Below are positions 49,860-59,200 of a stretch of 64,000 nt of DNA, one piece after another (the first letter of the stretch is position 1; every line of letters begins with the position of its first letter). Under the pieces are notes generated by a model. The model did not search any database, had not been told where the DNA came from, and was given only the letters and a program-made list of their open reading frames with translations. Made by a program: the position numbers and the translations under genes. The stretch covers positions 79,639-143,638 of the forward strand of contig CAZMHJ010000001.1 in assembly GCA_964566075.1 (NCBI GenBank). The letters are read 5' to 3'. Source of the DNA: CAZMHJ01 sp964566075 (lineage in GTDB: Bacteria; Patescibacteriota; Saccharimonadia; Saccharimonadales; CAIOMD01).

Positions 49860-50483
49860 CTACCCGCAGTACAAGCTTCCTCTACGATAACTATTAATCA
49901 TGCGGTAAGCCGTATTTGAATCTGCATACGTATTAATTCCACCTGAGATATCAATGCAGGTTGATGGAGCATTTACGTAAACGGGACCAGCGTATGTGTT
50001 GTAGTTCCACCAAGCAGTTCTATTATCCGTTGTTAATGCTGGACCACCATTGTTAATGCCGTTACCAGCCATTGGTATCCCATCAGCATGTACACAACCT
50101 TGGAATATTCCCCATACTGAATATGATGCGTTCAATAACCTTCCGGGGTCTGCATCTTGAAAAGCAGATGTAGTCATATCTTTACCAATTGCTACACACA
50201 TTCCATGCGGTCGACCCACCAAGAATTGTGCTTTATATACATAGGCGCAATTATTACCACCCTTATAACCTACAAACAATGTTGCATAGACCGTGCCATC
50301 TGATTTTTTAAGAGGATATTGCCCGAGTAACGTATACCCTGTACCACATATCGTGGCAATCTTATCATACCCATTGTAGTTTACTGCACCTACCGAACCC
50401 GCAAACGTAAAGCTTGCAAAAAGTAAGGATGCAAAGAATGCCGTAAAAACACCGATAATCCTGCCCTTAATAAGAACTCCCAT
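49860..50483 (-). CDS. Secreted SapA-like (spore-associated protein A type) protein
   Basis: A 207-aa exported protein with a signal peptide (cleavage near SVGAVNY, about residue 33). The mature part follows the pattern of actinobacterial spore-associated protein A proteins: CGTGYTLLG at the start, GTVYATLFVGYK, NNCAYVY, and near the end YAGPVYVNAPSTCIDISGG. An insertion (about residues 95-150) is not in typical SapA. Several Cys could be disulfide bonded. AAAGGAG eight bases before the ATG and a TATAAT box give a well-defined single-gene unit ending in a strong terminator. Given that Saccharibacteria live on actinobacteria, transfer from a host is an attractive idea. Confidence 0.7.
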   Translation of the reverse strand: MGVLIKGRIIGVFTAFFASLLFASFTFAGSVGAVNYNGYDKIATICGTGYTLLGQYPLKKSDGTVYATLFVGYKGGNNCAYVYKAQFLVGRPHGMCVAIGKDMTTSAFQDADPGRLLNASYSVWGIFQGCVHADGIPMAGNGINNGGPALTTDNRTAWWNYNTYAGPVYVNAPSTCIDISGGINTYADSNTAYRMINSYRRGSLYCG

Positions 50484-50594
50484 CGACGAATCTCCTTTAT
50501 TATAAATTGATAATAAGGAGCATTTAATTAAAACACAAGTATTTTCTCAGCATTATAGTTTATTAGGTAATTACTAATAGTATTGTTGCAGCTG

Positions 50595-51518
50595 TTATAA
50601 ACCAAAAGCCGTGAGGGTAGCTTTTGTAATTTGTTTATATATATTAGCTGCTTTTGCCGAGCCATAAATGCCCGGGTCTTTGGTGAATATAACGAGTACA
50701 TATGGCCTATTACCGTTATCGATAATTGCAGCATCATGTAAATAATCAGATAACCAGCCAGCTTTATGATATACCGTTATTCCGGATGGTACATTTTGTA
50801 CTATATGATTTGCTTCGTTAGCATTTGCCATGTGTTGTAATAAAAATTGCCGACTCGCATCACTCAGTAATGTGCCCTTATATAATGCGTCAAGTAGTTT
50901 TGCAATATCTGCAGTGTTAACTTCGTTAGTATCAAAAACAAATGAGTTCCAACCATTTGTTTTAGCCCATGCTCTTAGCTCCTTACTCGTAATTTTGTCG
51001 TTGAGCGATTGCCAGGCATTATTATCACTTTGTTCAATCATTTTTGTTAGTAAACTAGTAGTCGTCTGACCGTCAATGATTGTATTAAGTGATAATTTAC
51101 CCTGGTCAATCATATGTAGCACTAACGTAGCTGTAACAAGCTTATTGACACTTGCACCCAAAAAAGTACCGGTGTAGCCGTAGTTATATGCGTCGCCAGT
51201 CTTAATATCTACAATGCTGACAGAAACGTCTGCATTCGTACTTGCAATTGCCGACTGCATTGATTGTGTCATTGCTTGTATGTTATCCGTTGTCAATGAA
51301 GGTGTTGTAGGCGTTTCTATCGTTTTAGCCTGGGCTACAGTCTGTGCACCCATCACTTCAGTCCCTGCTAGTGCATCTGCCGATGCAATTGGTTGTAGCT
51401 CACGGCTAACAAGCCCATACCCCACTACAGTAAATATGAGTATTAATGAGATGAAACTAATAATAATGTTACCAAGCGTATGTGTGTATTTACGCTCTTG
51501 CGATTGCCCCATAATCAT
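50595..51518 (-). CDS. Class A beta-lactamase-fold secreted serine hydrolase, copy 2
   Basis: A 307-aa membrane-anchored paralogue of the protein at 47.7 kb: helix about 17-39, linker, SVNK active site in LGASVNKLVTATL, SDN (EQSDNAAW-like, here QSDNNAW) and KAGW. The two copies are alike over the whole enzymatic domain. Glu166 is again not evident. The ATG at 51512 (third codon) may be the true start, since TACTTT lies exactly six bases ahead. Role probably in peptidoglycan or surface-protein processing. Not in an operon with copy 1. Confidence 0.86.
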   Translation of the reverse strand: MIMGQSQERKYTHTLGNIIISFISLILIFTVVGYGLVSRELQPIASADALAGTEVMGAQTVAQAKTIETPTTPSLTTDNIQAMTQSMQSAIASTNADVSVSIVDIKTGDAYNYGYTGTFLGASVNKLVTATLVLHMIDQGKLSLNTIIDGQTTTSLLTKMIEQSDNNAWQSLNDKITSKELRAWAKTNGWNSFVFDTNEVNTADIAKLLDALYKGTLLSDASRQFLLQHMANANEANHIVQNVPSGITVYHKAGWLSDYLHDAAIIDNGNRPYVLVIFTKDPGIYGSAKAANIYKQITKATLTAFGL

Positions 51519-51584
51519 AAAGTATGCCTATAAACTGGCAATAAACTGAGTGCTACCCTCTCTTCTAACTATATTAAGTATAGC

Positions 51585-51611
51585 AAAAGGCAGCGCACGC
51601 GGCGCTGCCTT
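51585..51611 (-). terminator. Terminator of the 51.6-kb secreted protein gene
   Basis: AAGGCAGCGC and GCGCTGCCTT (10 bp) around a 5-base loop; on the minus strand followed by TTGC after the stem's own TTTT. It lies 23 bases after the stop codon. Confidence 0.8.
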
Positions 51612-51633
51612 ACCTTTCTATAACTTAGGGATA

Positions 51634-52125
51634 TTAATTAGTGTCTGGGCCATGTCCAGGGCCACCATGATTACCACCAGGCATCAAGTATTTTATGTCG
51701 ATACCATTATCCTTTACCCACTTGTCTAGTGCGGTTTTATTAGCATCCATTGCTGCCTTTCGCTCAGCGTCAGTCATATTCTTGAACGAATCTTTATTCT
51801 TATCTCGCTCTGCCTTCATTTCGGCTCGTTTAGTTGTAATCTTGTCTGCTTGTGCCTGAGTGAGCGTACCTGCTTTTACCAAGTCTGCAAGCTTTGTCGC
51901 TTCTTGTTGCTCTCGTTCTGCATCGCGAGCTGCCCTATCTTCATCAAAAACTTTCTGCACATCTGTTTTATTTAAGTTAAATTTGCTCGCAATCTTATCG
52001 ACAATACTCGTACCTGTTGTAGATGATGAGCCGGTTTGCGCATGTGCTGCCAGCGGCACTAATGCTCCTACGCCAAGTGTGACGACAGAGGCTCCAATTA
52101 ATAATGCTTTTTTCATGCTTGTCAT
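51634..52125 (-). CDS. Secreted helical protein of unknown function
   Basis: A 163-aa exported protein: signal peptide ending in AHAQ (about residue 30), a Ser/Thr linker, then highly charged helices rich in Asp, Lys and Ala (about 40-145) with the repeated KAGTLTQAQADKI and MTDAERKAAMDAN elements, and a Gly/His-rich C-terminus GGNHGGPGHGP that could bind metal. Similar short-domain exported proteins are widespread in Saccharibacteria and other CPR. Two ATGs are possible (52125 or 52116); an AAAGGGA lies before both. It has its own terminator. Confidence 0.8.
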   Translation of the reverse strand: MTSMKKALLIGASVVTLGVGALVPLAAHAQTGSSSTTGTSIVDKIASKFNLNKTDVQKVFDEDRAARDAEREQQEATKLADLVKAGTLTQAQADKITTKRAEMKAERDKNKDSFKNMTDAERKAAMDANKTALDKWVKDNGIDIKYLMPGGNHGGPGHGPDTN

Positions 52126-52229
52126 ATTCCCTTTCGTTAGTTGTTATGCGTTACACGTGCGAATGTAACCGTACAAGAATAATCAGAGATTCTGAGCGGA
52201 CGCTGACTATCAATTTGGGGAATTTTCAG

Positions 52230-53228
52230 CTAATGCACACCAATGACTGCAAGCAGATTATCAACTGATTCACTTAGACTAAATTCACCACTCGCTGCAT
52301 CACGCTCTTTCTTTGTTGCACTTCCTAGTGCAACGGCTTGTTTTATACCCGTTATTAACGCTAGTGGATTTCTTGGCGTAACAAGGGTTAACAGCCCACA
52401 ATTTGTTTCTGGTAGTCCACCAACACGGCTCGCAACAACTCTACAACCCGCGTGTTGTGCTTCGATTGATAGCATGCCAAATGGTTCAGCAAAGACGGAT
52501 GGCATCAATAATATGTCGGTTTTAGCAAGTAACTTTGCCATTTCTAGCACGGTCTTTTGTGCCGGAATGAGCTTAGCATACGGATACCCCTGAAGCATTC
52601 TATGTATTTCACGCCCAATTTCAACATGTAATCCGGCTGAAACAATACTCGTAAAATAATCACCCGACTGCAAATCTTTTTGGTGCATCATCTCTAAAAT
52701 TGTATAAATACCTTTTTCGGGATGCAGCCTGCCAGCAAATAGAATGCGAGTTTTCGCGGATGTCTTATAGCGTTTTACATTACTGAAGATTGGATCGGCA
52801 AACGGCAACACTATATTAATGCGGCTATATGGAATGTCTAAATACAGTGCCCATTGTTGCCCACTATACACACTGGTTGCAATAATAGTCTTTCCCTCCG
52901 CAAAGCCCTTGTAACGTTCCTTATCAGCCGTTTTAGGAATGGAGCAATGAAAGATAATCGTTGCCTTATGCTTTGTCGGCACCGGATATGCCTTGTTTAC
53001 GAAAACAACGGTACCTGGTAGTTCACTGATAGCTGCTGCGTCCGAATACGACACAAATGGTATGTCTTTAAAATCATACCTGCCGTCTTTATTACCATGG
53101 CCAATCGATACAACCTGTGCCGGTATGCCACGCCGCAGTAACTCCCTAATATGCCCCGCTGTGTACGTTTCGGAACCACCAGTACCTGCAAGCATTGGCT
53201 CACCTGGTGGCCAAATAAATGAAATCAT
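52230..53228 (-). CDS. Family 4 glycosyltransferase
   Basis: A 332-aa GT-B fold retaining transferase. The N-terminal GEPMLAGTGGSETYTAGHIRELLRRG loop binds the acceptor; FAGRLHPEKGIYTIL is the donor-side Arg/Lys motif; and EPFGMLSIEAQHAGCRVVAS is the E-x7-E motif of GT4. The frame extends to 53255, but the ATG at 53228 directly follows an AAGGGAG site and begins MISFIWPPGEP. It likely adds a sugar to a surface glycolipid or polysaccharide; no other glycan genes adjoin it, so substrate is unknown. Confidence 0.9.
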   Translation of the reverse strand: MISFIWPPGEPMLAGTGGSETYTAGHIRELLRRGIPAQVVSIGHGNKDGRYDFKDIPFVSYSDAAAISELPGTVVFVNKAYPVPTKHKATIIFHCSIPKTADKERYKGFAEGKTIIATSVYSGQQWALYLDIPYSRINIVLPFADPIFSNVKRYKTSAKTRILFAGRLHPEKGIYTILEMMHQKDLQSGDYFTSIVSAGLHVEIGREIHRMLQGYPYAKLIPAQKTVLEMAKLLAKTDILLMPSVFAEPFGMLSIEAQHAGCRVVASRVGGLPETNCGLLTLVTPRNPLALITGIKQAVALGSATKKERDAASGEFSLSESVDNLLAVIGVH

Positions 53229-53255
53229 AATAACTCCCTTGTCTTTTAGGGCCAA

Positions 53256-53589
53256 AAATCAAGATGACAGGTTCGTTAAAAGATATCGTCGAGGTAGTTT
53301 AGCTACCCTAACAGTAGCACGTGTGTATGAAGTTACCTAAGAAACAATACTTTGAGATGAGGGATTCGACCTTGCAGATAAAAGAAAGTTACTTTTGCCA
53401 ATGCAACCGCATTCGCAGCTAAAGGGGGGCCAACGCCCGTGGGGCATTGGCGTTCGAATTACCGAATCTAAGCCAAGAAAAAACCTGCATTTTAGGCGGG
53501 ACTTTTCTTGGCTGGATATAGAGTCGGTCTTCAGAACAATTACTAAGGAAGAAATGCTTACAGGAAGTAGCTATTAGACCTTCTTGATT
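53256..53589. other. Intergenic region with two strong stem-loops
   Basis: No convincing gene. GCCAACGCCC pairs with GGGCATTGGC (one mismatch, 53429-53451), and AGCCAAGAAAA pairs perfectly with TTTTCTTGGCT (about 53472-53513) around a C/G-rich loop. A short GGTAG-TTTAG-CTACC hairpin lies near 53295. A plus-strand stretch GGATTCGACC near 53363 recalls the start of tmRNA, but no matching 3' tRNA half is present. The region may hold a small RNA or terminators between convergent/divergent units. Confidence 0.4.
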
Positions 53590-54888
53590 TTATAAATTCT
53601 TATATGAGTTGATTAGGAGCATATTCAGTACTGCTTTTAATCTAGTCAGATCTTGTAACGGTGGCTCTACAGGTTTACGTCCGTGCTCAATGTCATTTCT
53701 AATCTTTCTAAAGGCTTCAATTAGTTGCGTATCGTCTTCACTCAACTCGATATCGTTATCAATTAAGAACTTCTCAAATTTTTCCGATAACGTTCTTTGG
53801 TTGAGGTTTTCTATAATCGGCTTGATCTTATCAAAATCATCTTCAGCCAATGATGATGAAACACGTTCCTTGAAATCCTTAAGATCCTTTTTGGGGATCT
53901 TTTTAGGAAGCTTCGTGTCCGTGCACAGCAACTCAATTATTTGCCAGAGGCCCACAGTAACCACGTGGTAATCATCACTATCCCTAAACCTATTCCACAC
54001 GAGTAATGGTAATTGCTGTTTTGCGTCAGCTTTTATTACTTTGTCTATACTGAATTCAATATCGTGAGACAGTTGATTTTTTGTAGGAGTGTAGGCTGTT
54101 AAATCTCTTAGCCAAGCCGAACCGGTCTTGATCATAACAAGCAATATGAGGTTAGTTCTTTTTAGATGTATTGATTGTTTAGATCTCTCCCATTCAACCA
54201 TCGAATTATTAAACCGTGAATGACTGAACTGTATTGCTGAACTTTGAAGCGTAAAAAAGGCGTCGGCTTTCTCGATAGCAAGTTTTTCTGCATCAGCAAA
54301 ATGCTTGCCTGTAAACCTAAAAAACAACCAGCCATCTGCATCAAAGAATTTTCTCCAAAGATCATTGTCTTTGTCGGCCGTAACCTTGCTCTTTAACTCA
54401 GTGAGATCTATAAGCTCAATATCGCCTATAGTAGTTTTCTCTTTTACTTCCATACCTTTGAATGGAATGAATGCTCCCATTTCCTTATCGGACACATCAA
54501 GCTCTGCAATTGAAAGCCGTGAAGCGGGCATACCTGCCATTCTTGCCATTGAATAGAAAGCCTCTGGTGTGGCAATTCTCATTACGGTCAAGCCAGTCAT
54601 ATACGTGTCACTAAACTCAATACCACCTTCAAGCTTTATGATCACTTTTCCTTCGGCATCTTCAGTAATAGAAGATACGTTTCCGGCAAATAAACGCTGT
54701 TGTTTCGGCTCAACCATTTCAATAACCACGTCATCTAAGTAGTTTATTGTGCCTAAACTCTCAAACTCTTCCTTTAATAGCTTCAGAGTTGCGGTGGGCA
54801 TATTATTGATTTCACTAACGGTAGAGAATTCTTTGCACGGAATTGTCTTGCTACCAAAGCTCACTTCAAATTTACTCATATACAACAT
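53590..54888 (-). CDS. Unknown protein with C-terminal HEPN-type motif
   Basis: A 432-aa protein, no signal peptide or membrane helix. I do not recognise residues 1-330. The C-terminus (about 330-432) is helical and contains FRKIRNDIEHGRKP, an R-N-x3-H pattern (R-x4-6-H) typical of HEPN/Apea-like RNase domains, placed as in abortive-infection and toxin proteins. AGAAGGA precedes the start. A small 58-aa gene is divergent across about 25 bases and could be its partner. The neighbourhood (helicase-nuclease, WYL-like protein) suggests a defence function, but no catalytic activity is proven. Confidence 0.6.
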   Translation of the reverse strand: MLYMSKFEVSFGSKTIPCKEFSTVSEINNMPTATLKLLKEEFESLGTINYLDDVVIEMVEPKQQRLFAGNVSSITEDAEGKVIIKLEGGIEFSDTYMTGLTVMRIATPEAFYSMARMAGMPASRLSIAELDVSDKEMGAFIPFKGMEVKEKTTIGDIELIDLTELKSKVTADKDNDLWRKFFDADGWLFFRFTGKHFADAEKLAIEKADAFFTLQSSAIQFSHSRFNNSMVEWERSKQSIHLKRTNLILLVMIKTGSAWLRDLTAYTPTKNQLSHDIEFSIDKVIKADAKQQLPLLVWNRFRDSDDYHVVTVGLWQIIELLCTDTKLPKKIPKKDLKDFKERVSSSLAEDDFDKIKPIIENLNQRTLSEKFEKFLIDNDIELSEDDTQLIEAFRKIRNDIEHGRKPVEPPLQDLTRLKAVLNMLLINSYKNL

Positions 54889-54914
54889 TATCCTTCTATT
54901 GCTACCATAAGTAT

Positions 54915-55091
54915 ATGACTGATAACGTGACTAATGAAGAAAAGAAATTCCCAGCAACAATAAACGGAATTCTGTACAAAACCGAGGTTGAATATGATGA
55001 CAGAGTTAAAAGCGATGCTCTCGCACTAGCCGAACTACTTTACGATATTTATCAGGAGAAGAAATTAAAAGAAGCGAGAAAAGACTTATGA
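54915..55091 (+). CDS. 58-aa acidic protein, leaderless, coupled to HAD gene
   Basis: A small protein (MTDNVTNEEKK ... KEARKDL) with a helical, charged C-terminal half. I do not recognise it. The ATG at 54915 is chosen over an upstream in-frame ATG because TACCAT ends exactly six bases ahead. Its stop overlaps the next start by four bases (ATGA), so it is translated with the HAD protein. Its small size, acidic nature and divergent position relative to the HEPN-motif gene would fit an antitoxin or regulator, which is speculation. Confidence 0.65.
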   Translation: MTDNVTNEEKKFPATINGILYKTEVEYDDRVKSDALALAELLYDIYQEKKLKEARKDL

Positions 55092-55507
55092 ATATTTACT
55101 TGGACATAGACGGCGTACTCTTAGCGAATGACCTAAACACGGCAAATTATGCCAATGATTTCTTGCGTTTAGTCTTGGCACAATATCCAGATAGTACATA
55201 TTGGCTAACAACACACTGTAACGGTGATGCCAGTGTACCAATAAGTCACGTTGGGCATTTGTTCGAACCGGACGTTCAGGAACTGATGAAGAAAATAAAA
55301 CCGACAACTTGGCAGACTGCTAAAACAAGAGGGATTGATTTTAGCAAGCCGTTTCTGTGGTTTGATGACGATCTATTTTATGAGGAAAAACAAGAATTAG
55401 AAAAACGTGATGCTCTGGATAGTTGGATCGAGGTGGATCTTGCGAAAGATGAAAATCAGTTACAAAAGTTTCTGATTAGCTTTCCTATACCTGTAAAAAA
55501 TCTGTAG
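55088..55507 (+). CDS. HAD-superfamily hydrolase
   Basis: A 139-aa HAD-fold protein. Motif I YLDIDGVLLAND (nucleophile Asp), motif II WLTTHCNG (Thr), and motif IV LWFDDDLF (paired Asp) are all visible, with a Lys-containing stretch between. It has no cap domain, so it resembles small phosphatases acting on proteins, nucleic-acid ends or large substrates. It overlaps the 58-aa gene by four bases and ends 13 bases from the convergent zinc-ribbon gene. Substrate is unknown; end-processing phosphatases do occur with nucleases and ligases in defence or repair cassettes. Confidence 0.82.
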   Translation: MNIYLDIDGVLLANDLNTANYANDFLRLVLAQYPDSTYWLTTHCNGDASVPISHVGHLFEPDVQELMKKIKPTTWQTAKTRGIDFSKPFLWFDDDLFYEEKQELEKRDALDSWIEVDLAKDENQLQKFLISFPIPVKNL

Positions 55508-55520
55508 CAGAACAACAGCC

Positions 55521-56233
55521 CTATCTAATTTCAACTACTCTGTCACGTCTATACCTATAAGGTGTGCCATTGTAGCCATTTACAGTTATGTAAGTATGAT
55601 CGAAGCTAATAACGGATAAATCTCTCCACTTATTTGCACTGTTTTGTCTTTGAGATTGATAGCGAATATTAATAGGTGATCTATTCGCAACGTGTATCCT
55701 CAAGTAGTTTTCTAGTTCGTTTGCGTCAACAGCCACTATGCTTGCGGGTTTAGGTGCTGGCTTTTTCTTAGGTACTGTCTTGACCGTCTTTATAGGTGAG
55801 CTAGCTTCCTGTACGTAAGTTGTAGTTCCTCTACAATTTGGGCACTCTGCAAATTGATTAGCAGAGCTGTAATAGCAGTTAGTACAAATATATTTCTTCT
55901 TTTTGTGTGACACTTTCGCACCAGAAGTATCAAGACCCAATTTCTGTCGAAAAAGCCTCTGATAAGTTCCTGTTACTTTCTCATAGCAAATATAGCATTC
56001 GGGTCTGCGTGGGAATGGGAAGAACTTACTATCCTTTACTTCTCCACAATGAGGGCAAGACCTAGTTTTACCTGTTCTTAATGATTCGATTACTTCTAGG
56101 TAATCGTTAATAGCTCCCGAGTTGAGGTCTTTTTTTTTACGATGTTGACCAACAGGCCATTCCTATTATTAATGGGGTCATTGTCAAGCTTAAACTTATT
56201 AAGTCTTACGAATGTATATACGTAGCCTTCTAC
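55521..56233 (-). pseudogene. Zinc-ribbon and WYL-like domain protein, frame broken at a homopolymer
   Basis: From 56162 to 55521 one frame is open without an early start codon. It encodes a first zinc motif CPHCGEVKDSKFFPF...CYIC (as in HNH/EndoVII-like proteins), a second CTNC...CPNC ribbon, a Pro/Lys linker and a C-terminal WYL-like beta domain (INIRYQSQ...KWRDLSVISFDHTYITVNGY...YRRDRVVEIR). Upstream of a nine-A run (56130-56138 as T on plus) the sensible reading (EGYVYTFVRLNKFKLDND) lies in another frame, back to a TGA at 56234-56236. One missing A would restore a single gene. An assembly or sequencing error is more likely than true decay. A TTG at 55940 could start a shorter product. Confidence 0.6.
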
Positions 56234-56247
56234 TCACTTCTGCCGGT

Positions 56248-56257
56248 NNNNNNNNNN
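56248..56257. other. Assembly gap (10 N)
   Basis: Ten Ns at the 3' end of the helicase gene; gap size is nominal. It hides the helicase C-terminus and possibly the start of the zinc-ribbon gene. Confidence 0.95.
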
Positions 56258-59200
56258 TAGCTCATAAAGTTATCTTTAGTAACGCCTTCAGCGTCTACGA
56301 AGTGCTCTTTAAAGCCATCGTATTCAATGACAATCTTCTGTTTACCGTACACCATTAGGAAATCTACTTTATAGCTTGGATGCTGATATGTTTTGTCTAA
56401 TGAACGCAGATAATCGCCTAGAGGGAATTGAGGGATAAGCTCAACTTCTTCGTTATTTTTTTTATAGAAATCTGTCTCGTAGAAATAATGCTGGATCTTA
56501 TCTTCCATTTTTGAATTAGGATCAGTTCCGCCAACAACAATTGTGCTGGCTTCATTAAGCTTGTTTTCGTAAAAAGATAAAGCTTTTCTAACCTCGCCCC
56601 AATATTCGTCAATTGGTTTGCTCAAAACAAAGTGAACAGTCTCTTTTGCACGACTGAAGCCAACATTAAGTCTTTGTTTCCTGACATTACTCTCTTCATC
56701 ACCACTTTCCGATTGTAGAGTTTGCGGGAAAACATAGCGGTGCTTATCGTTTTCCTTTGTTGCCACCATACTATAGAAAATATAATCACGCTCTTCGCCC
56801 TGACAGGTATCAAACGTCATAACCTTCAACTTATGCTCTTCAAGCCATCCAGCAAGCTCAGAAGTTGTCAGAGTGGTATGAATTAAGGACGCTTGCTCTC
56901 TATGCGGAGTAATAATGCCTAACGTGCCTTCAAAGCCTCGCTCTTTTAGTTTATGTAACTGCTCGGTTATGAAATCAAGTTCAAGACCATTGGTGTTGAA
57001 ATACTGATCCTTCAAACCATCCTGAGCAACATAATCAAACTTAAGTACTTCTCCAACTGGTAACGCTCGGGCTTTCATACATTGTAATTCGCCACCGTAA
57101 AAGTTTTCGTTAGAGTATGCAATGATCTCGGGATAACATCGGAAGTGCTTCTTAAGCATAATCTCGTAGTTCGAGATGAAGCGACAGAACTCAAGCACTG
57201 AATTCTTAATATCAAAGTTATCCCTCGCTTTAGATAAGTAGAGACTGGCTGTGTCTCTATCAAAACCTGAAACGCTGTCTCGGAGTGTTGATAAGACTTG
57301 GTTCTTTAGCTGGTCATTTGTAAGCTTACTGGCGTTTCCTGCCTTCACGTTACTAAATTGCTTATCGTCACCAAGAACAAGTACTTTCTTGCCTCGAATA
57401 AGTGCTGGTAGTGACTGAGCAATACTAACCTGAGAAGCTTCATCAATAATAACTAGGTCAAACAGATCCTTCTCCAGTGGGATATAAGTCGCATAATCTC
57501 GAATACCTGCAAGGATACAAGGGAAAGCTTGCTTAAGCCCGCCAAAAAGTGACTTTGGAAACTTTTGCTTAGATCGCAATAAGCTCTTCAGTGTCCTTAT
57601 GTCGGCAGAGTTTTTATCAACATATTCTATAATCCTACTGTCTAATAAGTGAGCCATCTTAGCAGTAGTCAGTACTTCGAGTTCTTTAGTTAATCCCGCA
57701 TATTCATCGGTAGAGAATTCATCGAAAAGTCTTTGGTATCTATTAGTGATTGATAGATAGTCGATGTATTCATTAAGCTCATCTGAACTCATATCCCTAA
57801 AAGCTTGATCAATAAGCGATACGTTAAGAGCTGTTGGTTCAATACCAAGCTTTGTTGCTACGTCAGGATAATCGGCGGCAAAGTCAGCAAGAATTATCTG
57901 GCTCTCAATTAAGCTCTTCAGTTCTTTGTGATCATCATTAAGCTTTTCAAGACGCTTCTTGTATTTCTCGAAGTCGTTAAATATAAGTTCGATACTGCTA
58001 AGTTCAATAATGCCATTGATAGTGCTACTTTCGTGAGCAATTGAGACAAGTTCTCTTGCAGAGAAAAGAAGCTGGATGTTGTCGGTCAACTCTTTAACAT
58101 CATTCGGGCTATGTCCTGTTAGTGACGATTCATCCTCTGATATAGCCAACAAGCTAAGTACGCTCTTTAGGCTTTGAATGTCATCTTTAGATGACGTAAG
58201 CAATCGTATTACATCTATCCAGTAGTTCTCGCTCACACCAAGCTGTTGCATTTTTTGTTCTAGAAATACCAAATAGTCTATAAGGATTTGCATTTCATTC
58301 AGGTGCTTTTCTGGGCTTGAGATATCGAAGTAAGGGAGCTTCTTTTTGAGATCACGTCCAGCTTGCTCAACTCCGTTTGATTTGCCGGCGAACCCAAAGA
58401 GTTTAGACTTCAGACCTTTGATAGTATCAACGTACTCTTGGAAGGCAGTCCTAACTTCACTAATAGAGGATTCATAACTAATGAGTTGCTTGAGCAGATG
58501 CATTGCACGTGTATCTACACTCTTTAGGTATGCTTCTGATGAGTTCGTAATATCCTCTAACACATAAAAGCTTTTACGTCTTTCTGCAAAACTCTCAAAT
58601 GATTCGGACGGCTTAGTGCCTTTAAGTAATTCATAAGTAGACTTACTGCAAAATTCGAGGGCACTGGCTGAATTCTCATTCAGTAATGCAAGCTTCTTTT
58701 GAACGACTTTCTTTTTATCCTCATCAAGCTTCTTATATTCAGTAATAAATTTAGGATCGGTATGCCCAGCGGTTGCTTTGGCGGTGATGTATGCTTCGAG
58801 TTTATTTAGATACGCTTCAGTATTCGCTAGGTCAGAGTTATCCGCAAAGGCGAGTAGATAGTCACTATCGCTGTCGTTAATGTGACAGACGGCTTTGTGA
58901 AGCGTCAGAAGGGGTACTTTAAGCTCGCTTACTTGTCTTGGGTCTACCCACTGATAAGGCTCGAACTTTGAAGAAGCTTTCTCAATTGCAATAATCTCAT
59001 CTAACTTAATTTCTTCAGCGACAGTTTTAACTCTGTCTACTTCACTTATGGCTTCGGCTGTTCTTTCTTCCGTAAGTCCTTCGAAGTCGTTTTTCTTAGC
59101 CTTGTAAGCACGATAATGTTCACGAACCCTTTCAAGCGATTGACCGTCAATGACTTTCGCAAGACCACCACCTGTTTTGCCTAATCTTAGAATAGGGTTT

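Noticed and set aside
53363..53425. tmRNA-like 5' motif (GGATTCGACC) and a possible tag-like reading ending in GCA-GCT-AA
   Set aside because: No matching 3' tRNA-like half with TTC loop and acceptor within 400 bases, the 5' acceptor strand has no partner, and the tag frame lacks an in-frame stop at the right place.
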